A stretch of 6,089 nucleotides of DNA, taken from assembly GCA_021784265.1 (NCBI GenBank), contig JAJXTA010000199.1, positions 1 through 6,089 of the forward strand, written 5' to 3'. The notes under the pieces are model-generated. The model did not search any database, was not told where the DNA came from, and worked only from the letters and a program-made list of their open reading frames with translations. Positions within the stretch are counted from its first letter, which is position 1; each line of letters opens with the position of its first letter. Below, in pieces: positions 1 to 5,985 of the stretch. The stretch comes from a bacterium (lineage in GTDB: Bacteria; Verrucomicrobiota; Verrucomicrobiia; Limisphaerales; J093). The translations under genes were made by a program, and so were the position numbers.

Positions 1-13
1 CGTGGGCAGGCTG

Positions 14-80
14 GGCGCACTCCAAGACGCTTCGCGCGCGCCGGGGTCGTGGAGTTCTGCGCCAGCTTGTGGAGTGCGCC
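14..80. repeat. Dispersed palindromic repeat, copy A
   Basis: The 11-base arms GGCGCACTCCA (14-24) and TGGAGTGCGCC (70-80) are perfect inverted repeats. The intervening bases contain further partly complementary GC-rich stretches, so the unit can fold into a long imperfect hairpin. Positions 17-68 recur at 191-242 with about five mismatches in 52 bases, so this is a repeat family and not chance. Sequences of this kind, starting GCACTCCAAGACGCT, are to my recollection scattered between genes in Verrucomicrobiota-type genomes. I assign no function to it. Confidence 0.7.
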
Positions 81-152
81 AGTCCTCTGGCGCTTTGGGT
101 GGGGCGGCGGGGCGCGGGGAGAGATCGCGGCAAGGGGTGTCGGGCAGGAGGG

Positions 153-242
153 CCGAAAGCGGTAGAGGACTCCTGCCGGCAGGCAAGACCGCACTCCAAG
201 ACGCTTCGCGCACGCCGGGGTCGTTGCGTTGTCCGCCAGCTT
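153..242. repeat. Dispersed palindromic repeat, copy B
   Basis: The segment 191-242 is a direct repeat of 17-68 at a 174-base offset. The left flank, CCGAAAGCGGTAGAGGACT (153-171), is an imperfect reverse complement (about 16 of 19) of AGTCCTCTGGCGCTTTGGG (81-99), which lies just right of copy A. Copy B therefore keeps an outer left arm and copy A an outer right arm of what looks like one longer palindromic element. A perfect 12-base palindrome, CCTGCCGGCAGG, sits at 172-183. The two copies are probably partial or rearranged units of the same element. Confidence 0.6.
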
Positions 243-263
243 GGCGCGCGTTCGCCTGGGAGC

Positions 264-281
264 GCCGACATCCTTGTCGGC
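264..281. repeat. Short hairpin repeat downstream of cutC
   Basis: GCCGACA (264-270) and TGTCGGC (275-281) form a perfect 7-base-pair stem around the tetraloop TCCT. It lies 17 bases past the cutC stop codon on the minus strand, so it could form at the 3' end of the operon transcript. There is no T-tract, so a standard intrinsic terminator is not supported. It resembles a short dispersed repeat that I recall from Verrucomicrobiota and Planctomycetota genomes. A role in transcript-end stability is possible but inferred. Confidence 0.5.
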
Positions 282-297
282 CCCTGCGAGAGCCCGA

Positions 298-1185
298 TCA
301 AGGGGCGACGGGAAAGGACGGTGGGACAGAGTCGCGAAGGTGGGAGCGCGGTCCGCATTCTCCCCGGCGCGCACCTCGCCGGCCGCGCAACCGGCGGACG
401 AGGGCACGGACCACGCGTTCGCTGGTGGTCTTGCGGCTGAACTCGTCGGCGCCGGGACTGCCCATCGCCGGGCGGGCATTGCGATAGCGCATGGCGCTCC
501 GCACCACGGCGCGCGCGCTCAAATGTACCTCGGCAATCCCAGTCTCCCGCACCACCTCCTGGACGTTCTCCGGAGTAATGCCGCCCCCGGCCATGACCAC
601 GATCCGGCCCGCCGCCTGCCGCTGGAGCGCGGCGAGCAGGACACGGCCCCGCACGGAGTCGGCTTCCTGGCCCGAGGTCAGCACGCGATCCACGCCCAGA
701 GCGATCAACGCCTCGAGGGCAGCCGCCGGGTCGCGCGTCATGTCGAAGGCGCGGTGAAAGGTGACGGCGAGGGGCCGGGCCAAGCGCGCCAGTTCGCGGG
801 TCCGGACCAAGTCCACGTCACCGCGCGCCGTCAGGCACCCAAAGACCACCCCGTCGGCCCCCACCTGCTTCGCCACTTGGAGGTCGGCCCGCATGACGGC
901 CAGCTCGAGGGCCGTGTAGAGAAAGTCGCCGCCCCGGGGACGGATCATGACCATGAGCGGGAGGCGAACCTGGCGGCGCGTGAGGGCGATCGCGCCCGCG
1001 CTGGGCGTTGTGCCGCCCTCGATCAAGTCGTCGCAGAGTTCGACCCGGTCCGCCCCTCCACGCTCCGCCGCCACGGCGCCGGCGACCGAGTCCACGCAAA
1101 TCTCGACCCGCGGCCACGGGGGCGCGGCGGGCCTTGGCCGCCCACGCGGCCGGGCGGTCGGCCCAGGGGACGAGGGGGCGTTCAC
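298..1185 (-). CDS. cutC: CutC family protein (TIM barrel)
   Basis: This 295-residue protein belongs to the CutC family, single-domain TIM barrels presumed cytoplasmic. The family is named for copper homeostasis, but the copper phenotype of E. coli cutC mutants was later attributed to the MicL small RNA encoded at the gene's 3' end, so the biochemical role is unsettled. Family signatures are VEICVDSVAGA (27-37), ADRVELCD (45-52), MVMIRPRGGDFLY (78-90), GADGVVFGCL (109-118), FHRAFD (143-148), RVLTSG (167-172) and IVVMAGGGI (195-203). The GTG start is chosen because it overlaps the upstream stop codon as GTGA, which suggests translational coupling. It leaves about 26 Pro/Arg-rich residues before the first barrel strand. 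The barrel ends near residue 266 (SERVVRALVRRL), and the last 29 residues are a basic, low-complexity tail without family resemblance. E. coli CutC is about 248 residues. The family call is firm; the exact start is less so. Confidence 0.93.
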   Translation of the reverse strand: MNAPSSPGPTARPRGRPRPAAPPWPRVEICVDSVAGAVAAERGGADRVELCDDLIEGGTTPSAGAIALTRRQVRLPLMVMIRPRGGDFLYTALELAVMRADLQVAKQVGADGVVFGCLTARGDVDLVRTRELARLARPLAVTFHRAFDMTRDPAAALEALIALGVDRVLTSGQEADSVRGRVLLAALQRQAAGRIVVMAGGGITPENVQEVVRETGIAEVHLSARAVVRSAMRYRNARPAMGSPGADEFSRKTTSERVVRALVRRLRGRRGARRGECGPRSHLRDSVPPSFPVAP

Positions 1186-1841
1186 GGTTTGGGCGCGCCC
1201 GGAGGCGAGGGGGGCAAGCGTCGCCGTTTCTCGGGGATGTCCGTCGCCGTGTAGGTGATGAACAGCAGCTTGAAGTACTTGATATAGGCCTTGCCCGCCA
1301 GCGCGCCGCTGGAATAGAGGTGCTCGCGGGAGCGAGTGTCGTAAGCCAGCAAGGCGATCTTCGCCGTGGCCAAGAGCTTCTGCGTCTTGTAGAGCGCCAC
1401 CTCCGGCAGCGCCACCGGTCCGGCCAAGGGCACGGGCAAGCCGGTGGCCGGCATGCCCAAGAGGGTGTCGGCGCTGTCGGTCGAGAGGGCCCCGTTGCGC
1501 GCCTCGAGGGTGACGTCGCTCTCCTTGGCGTCGGCCACCAGCAAGGCGCCAGCTTGGCTGAGCGCATCCCGAAGCGCCCCAATCACGTACTTCGCGTCGT
1601 AACTATCGAAGTATTGCGTATCGAGGAAGACCTTCTGGTGGGCAAACACGGCGAAACTGGCCAGCGCGATGGCGCGGTCGGCGGCGGTGCTGATCGCCAG
1701 TTGCTCCGCCGCCGAGCGGGCCGGCTGGGTCAGCTTCGTCTCCTGGCAGCCCGCCGCCCCCATCAGCACCGCCGCCAGCACCGCGCCCGCCCGCCCGCGC
1801 CCGGGGCGCGACCGGCGGTCCGTCGTCACCACGCCGGTCAT
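1182..1841 (-). CDS. Small lipoprotein resembling DUF6655
   Basis: This 219-residue protein has a typical bacterial lipoprotein beginning: a basic n-region (TTDRRSRPGRGR), a hydrophobic stretch (AGAVLAAVLMGAAG) and Cys32 in a relaxed lipobox (AAGC). The mature part starts QETKLTQPARSAAEQLAIS. It has a conserved-looking segment (FAVFAHQKVFLDTQYFD), then YVIGALRDALSQAGALLV, and ends in a Pro/Arg-rich tail. I think it matches DUF6655, a family of uncharacterised lipoproteins, but that is from memory. No catalytic motif is visible. The ATG at 1841 places the signal peptide at the N-terminus; a GTG at 1874 would add 11 residues. Neither has a clear ribosome binding site. Its TGA overlaps the GTG of cutC, so the two are probably co-transcribed. 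A link to CutC chemistry is not shown by the sequence. Confidence 0.75.
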   Translation of the reverse strand: MTGVVTTDRRSRPGRGRAGAVLAAVLMGAAGCQETKLTQPARSAAEQLAISTAADRAIALASFAVFAHQKVFLDTQYFDSYDAKYVIGALRDALSQAGALLVADAKESDVTLEARNGALSTDSADTLLGMPATGLPVPLAGPVALPEVALYKTQKLLATAKIALLAYDTRSREHLYSSGALAGKAYIKYFKLLFITYTATDIPEKRRRLPPSPPGAPKP

Positions 1842-2083
1842 GGGCGGGGAGGCCGGCGACGGCGAGCCCAACACCCGGGCTCAGGCTGGCGCCGGGGCCG
1901 GCCGGCGCGGAGCGCCCCGGCGAGATTGCCTGCGCGAACAACGGTCATGCGATCCGGGCGCAACTTGGGGTGAGCCCCGCCAATTGTCAACGCGCATCCC
2001 GGACCGCGCGGGTGCGGGCCCGGCCCGGTCCCAGCGTCGCTTCCTCCTTCTCAAACCGCTCCCCTTCAAGTAAAGATAAGCCC
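1842..2083. promoter_or_regulatory. Divergent intergenic region
   Basis: These 242 bases separate the minus-strand lipoprotein-cutC operon from the plus-strand DUF885 gene, so promoters for both directions should lie here. The minus strand has a perfect -35 hexamer, TTGACA (1990-1985), but at 16-18 bases spacing only a poor -10 (CAAGTT, 1967-1962). On the plus strand the last 15 bases before the DUF885 ATG are unusually A-rich (AAGTAAAGATAAGCCC) for this GC-rich DNA, and no real Shine-Dalgarno sequence is present. A GC-rich dyad occurs around 1890-1913. No promoter is firmly identified. Confidence 0.3.
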
Positions 2084-3844
2084 ATGCGAACACTTGCGCT
2101 GTTCAGCGTCACCCTCCTGCTGGCGGGCTGCACCAAGCTGGCGCCCTCGGCTCACCACGCGCCCGATCCTGCCGCCGCCCGGTTCTCGAAATTGGCCGAG
2201 GATTATGTCGCGGGGTATCTGGCTTGGCGGCCGCAGATGGGGACCCTGCTGGGGTTACACCAATATGATGGCCGGGCCCCCGACTACAGCCGGGCGTCGT
2301 TAACCGCCGAGCTGGCGCGCCTCAAGCGGTTCGAACGCCGCCTCAGCGCCTTGGACAGCGCGCGCCTCAGCCCCCAGGAACGCTTCGACCAGCGGCTGCT
2401 CCTCAGCGCCGTCCGCCGGGAGATCTTTGGCTTCGAAGACCTCCAGACCTACACCCTCAACCCCATGGTCTATGCCGGCACCTTCGACGTGAACATCTAC
2501 ATGAAGCGCGATTTCGCCCCGCTCGCCGACCGCCTGCGCAGTGTCATCGCCATCCTCAAGCAAGCCCCGGAGCTCATGGCCGATGCCCACGCCAACCTCG
2601 CCGACGCTCTCCCGCGGCCCCAAGTCGAGACCGCCATCGAGGTCGCCACCGGCGCGGCGGACTTCCTGGCCAAAGACCTCGTCGAAGCGTTCAAAGGCGT
2701 CACCGACCCGGCCTTGCAGGCCGACTTCCAGGCCGCCAACCAGCGCGCCGTCGAGGAGCTGCGCGGCTTCGCCACCTGGCTGCATGACCAGAAACTCCCC
2801 AAAGCCAACGACCACTACGCCCTGGGCCACGACAAATACGCCCGGATGCTCCTGGTCGGCGAGATGCTCGACCTGGCCCCCGAACACCTCCTGGACCTGG
2901 GCCTGCGGGAGCTCGCCCACCAGCAGGCCGCCTTCGCCGACGCCGCCCACCGCATCGACCCGACTCAGCCGCCGCGGGCGGTGTTCCGGGCGATCCAGCA
3001 GGACCATCCGCCCGCCGCCGAACTGATCGCGGACACCACCCGTGACCTGGAGGCCATCCGCCAGTTCGTGCTCGACCACCACATCGTCACCCTGCCCTCG
3101 CCGGTGCGCGCCCAGGTGGCCGAGACGCCCCAATTCATGCGGGCCACCAGTTTCGCCTCCATGGACACCCCGGGGCCGTTCGAGACCAAGGCGACCGAGG
3201 CCTATTACTACGTGACACCCGTGGACCCCACTTGGCCCCCCGCCCAACAAGGCGAGTGGCTCACCGCCTTCAACTATTACACCACGGACATCGTCTCCAT
3301 CCACGAGGCTTATCCGGGTCACTACGTTCAGTTCCTCTGCCTCAACGCCTCCCCGGCCACCCGCCTCGAGAAGATCTTCACTAGTTACGCCTTCGTCGAG
3401 GGCTGGGCCCATTACGCCGAGCAGATGATGGTGGATGAGGGCTTCGGCGCCGACACCTCCGGCGCGGCCCGGGCGGCCAAGTTCCGCCTGGCCCAGGCCG
3501 ACGAGGCCCTGCTGCGCGTCTGCCGCCTCTGCGTCTCGATCAAGATGCACTGCCAGGGGATGACCGTCGAGCAAGCCACCCGGTTCTTCCAGGACAATTG
3601 TTATTACGAGGAAAAACCCGCCCACGACGAGGCCATGCGCGGCACCTTCGATCCCGAGTACCTTTACTACACCGTTGGCAAACTGGAGCTGCTCAAGCTG
3701 CGCGCGGACTACCGCCAGCAGGTCGGCGGCGCTTTTGACCTGCGGGCCTTTCACGACGAGGTCCTCCGCCACGGGGCCCCGCCGATCCGGCTGCTACGCG
3801 AGGTGATGCTCACCGACCCAGCCCGGTGGAAGGAGACCCTCTGA
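2084..3844 (+). CDS. DUF885 family lipoprotein, putative zinc metallopeptidase
   Basis: This 586-residue protein is full length for the DUF885 family (PF05960). It opens with a clear lipoprotein signal peptide, MRTLALFSVTLLLAGC, with Cys16 in a perfect LAGC lipobox, so the mature protein should be membrane-anchored outside the cytoplasm. The ATG at 2084 is chosen for that reason; the frame is open back to 1970 but those codons are Arg/Ser-rich and not a signal. The N-terminal half is largely helical (FSKLAEDYVAGYLAWRPQMG; LSPQERFDQRLLLSAVRREI). The hallmark HEAYPGHYVQ begins at His407, with Glu408 and His413, followed by FVEGWAHYAEQMM with Glu439. This looks like a variant zincin site in which two histidines and a later glutamate bind zinc and Glu408 activates water. 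That reading is inference from motif resemblance. The substrate is unknown; peptides in the envelope are likely. It stands alone, with no overlapping partner. Confidence 0.92.
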   Translation: MRTLALFSVTLLLAGCTKLAPSAHHAPDPAAARFSKLAEDYVAGYLAWRPQMGTLLGLHQYDGRAPDYSRASLTAELARLKRFERRLSALDSARLSPQERFDQRLLLSAVRREIFGFEDLQTYTLNPMVYAGTFDVNIYMKRDFAPLADRLRSVIAILKQAPELMADAHANLADALPRPQVETAIEVATGAADFLAKDLVEAFKGVTDPALQADFQAANQRAVEELRGFATWLHDQKLPKANDHYALGHDKYARMLLVGEMLDLAPEHLLDLGLRELAHQQAAFADAAHRIDPTQPPRAVFRAIQQDHPPAAELIADTTRDLEAIRQFVLDHHIVTLPSPVRAQVAETPQFMRATSFASMDTPGPFETKATEAYYYVTPVDPTWPPAQQGEWLTAFNYYTTDIVSIHEAYPGHYVQFLCLNASPATRLEKIFTSYAFVEGWAHYAEQMMVDEGFGADTSGAARAAKFRLAQADEALLRVCRLCVSIKMHCQGMTVEQATRFFQDNCYYEEKPAHDEAMRGTFDPEYLYYTVGKLELLKLRADYRQQVGGAFDLRAFHDEVLRHGAPPIRLLREVMLTDPARWKETL

Positions 3845-3947
3845 GCCGAGCCGGCGGGAGCCCGGCGCCGGGGCGCCGTCGTTGAGCCCGGCCGTCCCCG
3901 GTGGCGGTGGACGGCGCGACGGTCCTCGTGTAGGCTCGACTCCCGTC

Positions 3948-4697
3948 ATGCCCTATCGCTTGTTCAGCCTGGAAGAGGTGGCCGACTACCTGCACCTGAC
4001 CCCGGCGGCCGTTCACGGCTTGCTCAAGGACGGGGCGATCCCGGCCGAGAAACGGGGCGACCGCTACGTCTTTGCCAAGCGGGAGATCGACGCCTGGGCC
4101 TCCCAGCGCATCCTGGGACTGCCGCGGCGCTCGCTCAGCGATTACCATCAGCAATCCACTTCCCAAACGCGCACGCTGCTGCCCCACGTGGCGATCCTGG
4201 CCGACCTGATCGAGCCGGGGTTCATCGAGCCGGCCCTCCGCGCCAAGACCAAAGCCTCGGTGCTCCAAGACATGACCGCCTTGGCCGACCGCACCGGCCG
4301 GGTCTGTGATGCCCGTGAGCTGCTGGCCAGTCTGCAAGCCCGCGAGGCCCTCTGTTCCACCGGGCTCCCGGGCGGGCTGGCCTTGCTCCACCCGCGCCAT
4401 CATCAGCCCTACATGTTCGAGTCCTCCTTCCTGGCCGTGGGGCGAACGGTGCAGGCGATCCATTTCGGCGCCCCCGACGGCCAGCCGACCCATCTCTTCG
4501 TGTTGGTCTGTTGCCAAGACGACCGGCTCCACCTCCACACCCTGGCCCGGCTCTGTCTCATCGTGCAACAGACCGCCGCGCTGGACCGCCTCCGCACGGC
4601 CCCCGACGCGGCGGCCATGCACGCCGAACTCCTCGCCGCCGAAGCCGAAGTCCTCGCCGCCGCCCCGCCGGCTTCGCGGCGCTCAGCGGGCATCTGA
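3948..4697 (+). CDS. HTH (excisionase-type)-PTS EIIA fusion protein
   Basis: This 249-residue protein fuses two domains. Residues 5-51 (FSLEEVADYLHLTPAAVHGLLKDG, then RYVFAKREIDAW) form an excisionase/MerR-like helix-turn-helix of the HTH_17 type. Residues about 80-215 resemble a PTS EIIA domain of the fructose/PtsN type: REALCSTGLPGGLALLHPR (132-150) matches the family's STGIGxGIAIPHxR site and makes His148 the expected phospho-acceptor. FVLVCCQ and HLHTLARLCLIV (184-206) match the family's later strand and helix. The ATG at 3948 is preferred because MPYRLFSLEE starts directly at the HTH; the frame stays open upstream to 3882 in Gly/Arg-rich codons. No EI, HPr or sugar permease is nearby, so it probably acts as a regulator and not in sugar uptake, with phosphorylation altering DNA binding. 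That role is inferred; the two domains are confident. The tail (229-249) is Ala-rich. Confidence 0.88.
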   Translation: MPYRLFSLEEVADYLHLTPAAVHGLLKDGAIPAEKRGDRYVFAKREIDAWASQRILGLPRRSLSDYHQQSTSQTRTLLPHVAILADLIEPGFIEPALRAKTKASVLQDMTALADRTGRVCDARELLASLQAREALCSTGLPGGLALLHPRHHQPYMFESSFLAVGRTVQAIHFGAPDGQPTHLFVLVCCQDDRLHLHTLARLCLIVQQTAALDRLRTAPDAAAMHAELLAAEAEVLAAAPPASRRSAGI

Positions 4698-4884
4698 GCG
4701 CCTGAACTCAGACAGCGCTGCCAATGACGGCAGATCATGCTCCCGCACCAGACAAGAGGCCTGGCGTACGAGCCGGCAACGGGGCCTGGGGACACCCGCC
4801 TGTAGGCCACGCCCGGCGACCACGCCCCAACCCTCCCGTGCTGCCCGACAAAACCCGAGGCTCGCGCCCTGCCAGCTCGCAAGT
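4698..4884. other. Non-coding stretch, no gene recognised
   Basis: Between the HTH-EIIA stop codon and the recognisable part of the RHS fragment I see no gene. All three minus-strand frames are open for part of this stretch, but the translations are Arg/Gly/Pro-rich and I recognise no family. It may be decayed sequence once continuous with the RHS fragment, since it lies on its 3' side, but residue-level resemblance stops near 4885. Confidence 0.4.
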
Positions 4885-5112
4885 GCTGCTGGCCCACGGT
4901 TGGGCCTCCGTCTCCGGTTCCCCACCAAGGAAGTAGCCAAAGCTCGTTGTGCCCACCCCGTCCACCATGTTGGTCAGCCGGCTGTCGGCGTCATAGGCGT
5001 AGGTGGGGATCTGGGCGTTGGCGGCGTTGGTCCTGCTGGTGACCCGACCGTAACTGTCGTAACCCCAGGTGGTTGCCTGATTCTTGCCGTCCAACAGCCT
5101 AACCAGGTCCCC
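4885..5112 (-). pseudogene. RHS/YD-repeat protein fragment
   Basis: Minus-strand translation gives GDLVRLLDGKNQATTWGYD, then SYGRVTSRTNAANAQIPTY, AYDADSRLTNMVDG and GTTSFGYFLGGEPETE. The units WGYDSYGRVTSR and YAYDADSRLTN are classic YD repeats, as in the beta-cage shell of RHS and teneurin-like secreted proteins. Only about two repeats remain, whereas real RHS proteins exceed a thousand residues. The frame meets a TGA at 5188-5190 with no ATG before the repeats. The only usable start would be an internal TTG at 5094. After PWASS, near 4885, the translation becomes Arg/Gly-rich and no longer resembles RHS. There is no signal peptide, core-closing motif or toxin tip. It is therefore read as a remnant of a lost RHS gene and not a functional small protein. 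Confidence 0.72.
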
Positions 5113-5204
5113 GGCGGAGGTAGCGGCCGACCGGCTCGCTTCGTCGTGGCGCTCGTCTCGGCAGTCTCTCGGCCGCAGCTTGCAATATCAACAACGCACG
5201 CCTG

Positions 5205-5975
5205 CTACGGTGAAGGCGTCTCATGGTAGGGCCTTCCCTCTCTAAACAACTCCAAACATTTCAACGCCTTGGCCTGGCCTGCCGCAGTAACACCGGGCAT
5301 CGTGATTGCGCGCTCCTCGTACTCGATCGCCTTGGCAAAGTCACCCGTCTCGGCGAAAGCCGCCGATAACGTTCCGACGCAGTACCACCTCTTGCCGCCG
5401 CCAAGGTCACAGGCCCGCCTGCCTAGCTTCACCGCCTCTTTCCCATCGCGCATGGAGGTTCCCGGACATGTCGCTAGCACCCAAGCCAGGTCGTTATAAC
5501 CGTCTGGCCCGTCCGGTGCCAGACGGATCGCCATGCGCAGGTCCTCCTTGGCCTTCACCCACTCCCTCTGGTGATAGTATGCCAGCCCACGCCATTGAAA
5601 CGCCTTGGCGGCCTCGCCGGGCGGCGATAGTCGGATCGCCTTGGTGAAGTCGTCCACGGCTCGCGCCATCTTCCCTTCCTTATAGTAGCACAGCCCTCGA
5701 TTGTAAATCGCGGACGCGAAATCCGGACTGAGGTTAAGCGCTTGGTTGAGGTCCGCGAATGCCTCATCAACGCGACCGTGCCGGCGATACAAAGCTCCCC
5801 GGTTGTTGTACGCCCTGGCGTCCCCCGGGCTAAGCCTGATCGCCTGACTATAGTCCCGTAGCGCGGCTTCCGTGTCACCCTTCAGAGCCCGAGCAATCCC
5901 GCGATTGCGGTAGGCCTCAGAGTTCGTTGGACTAAGCCGGATGACCTCGCTCCAGTCTCCAATTGCCTTGTCCAC
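5205..5975 (-). CDS. TPR-repeat protein, 5' end lost to an IS insertion
   Basis: The remaining 256 codons, counted from an internal GTG at 5975, encode tandem tetratricopeptide repeats, a helical scaffold for protein-protein contacts. Repeat 1 survives only as its second helix (DKAIGDWSEVIRLSPTN, 2-18). Full repeats follow at about 19-52, 53-86, 87-120 and 122-155, each with the NRG...A..D...AIRLSP pattern. A variant unit follows, DGYNDLAWVLATCPGTSMRD (158-177), then RACDLGG and TLSAAFAETGDFAKAIEYEERAI (202-224). The end, LELFREGRPYHETPSP, is a usual close for this TPR class. The first helix of repeat 1, any signal peptide and the natural start codon are missing: ten bases upstream of this GTG the sequence becomes the terminal repeat of an IS3-type element. 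The gene is probably inactive or expressed only as a truncated product. Its original partner or location is unknown. Confidence 0.82.
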   Translation of the reverse strand: MDKAIGDWSEVIRLSPTNSEAYRNRGIARALKGDTEAALRDYSQAIRLSPGDARAYNNRGALYRRHGRVDEAFADLNQALNLSPDFASAIYNRGLCYYKEGKMARAVDDFTKAIRLSPPGEAAKAFQWRGLAYYHQREWVKAKEDLRMAIRLAPDGPDGYNDLAWVLATCPGTSMRDGKEAVKLGRRACDLGGGKRWYCVGTLSAAFAETGDFAKAIEYEERAITMPGVTAAGQAKALKCLELFREGRPYHETPSP

Positions 5976-5985
5976 CAGCCCGGTA

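Noticed and set aside
17..242. Possible CRISPR-like repeat pair
   Set aside because: There are only two copies, 174 bases apart and mismatched; no regular spacers and no cas genes are present.
229..1254. 341-codon open frame on the plus strand
   Set aside because: It lies opposite cutC, which carries all family motifs. Its translation is His/Arg/Gly-rich low-complexity sequence produced by GC bias.
1008..1973. 321-codon open frame on the plus strand
   Set aside because: It is antisense to the lipoprotein and the cutC 5' end, Arg-rich, and without signal or domain.
1970..2083. Upstream extension of the DUF885 protein
   Set aside because: The extra 38 residues are Arg/Ser-rich and would bury a perfect lipoprotein signal peptide that starts at 2084.
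2300..3772. 490-codon open frame on the minus strand inside the DUF885 gene
   Set aside because: It is exactly antisense to a well-supported DUF885 coding region. High GC at third codon positions keeps the opposite frame open, and the translation (Gly/Val/Glu-rich) has no recognisable domain.
3850..3877. GC-rich dyads (GCCGG/CCGGC and GGCGCC/GGCGCC) after the DUF885 stop
   Set aside because: The stems are only 5-6 bases and no T-tract follows. Such dyads are expected by chance in DNA this GC-rich, so no terminator is claimed.
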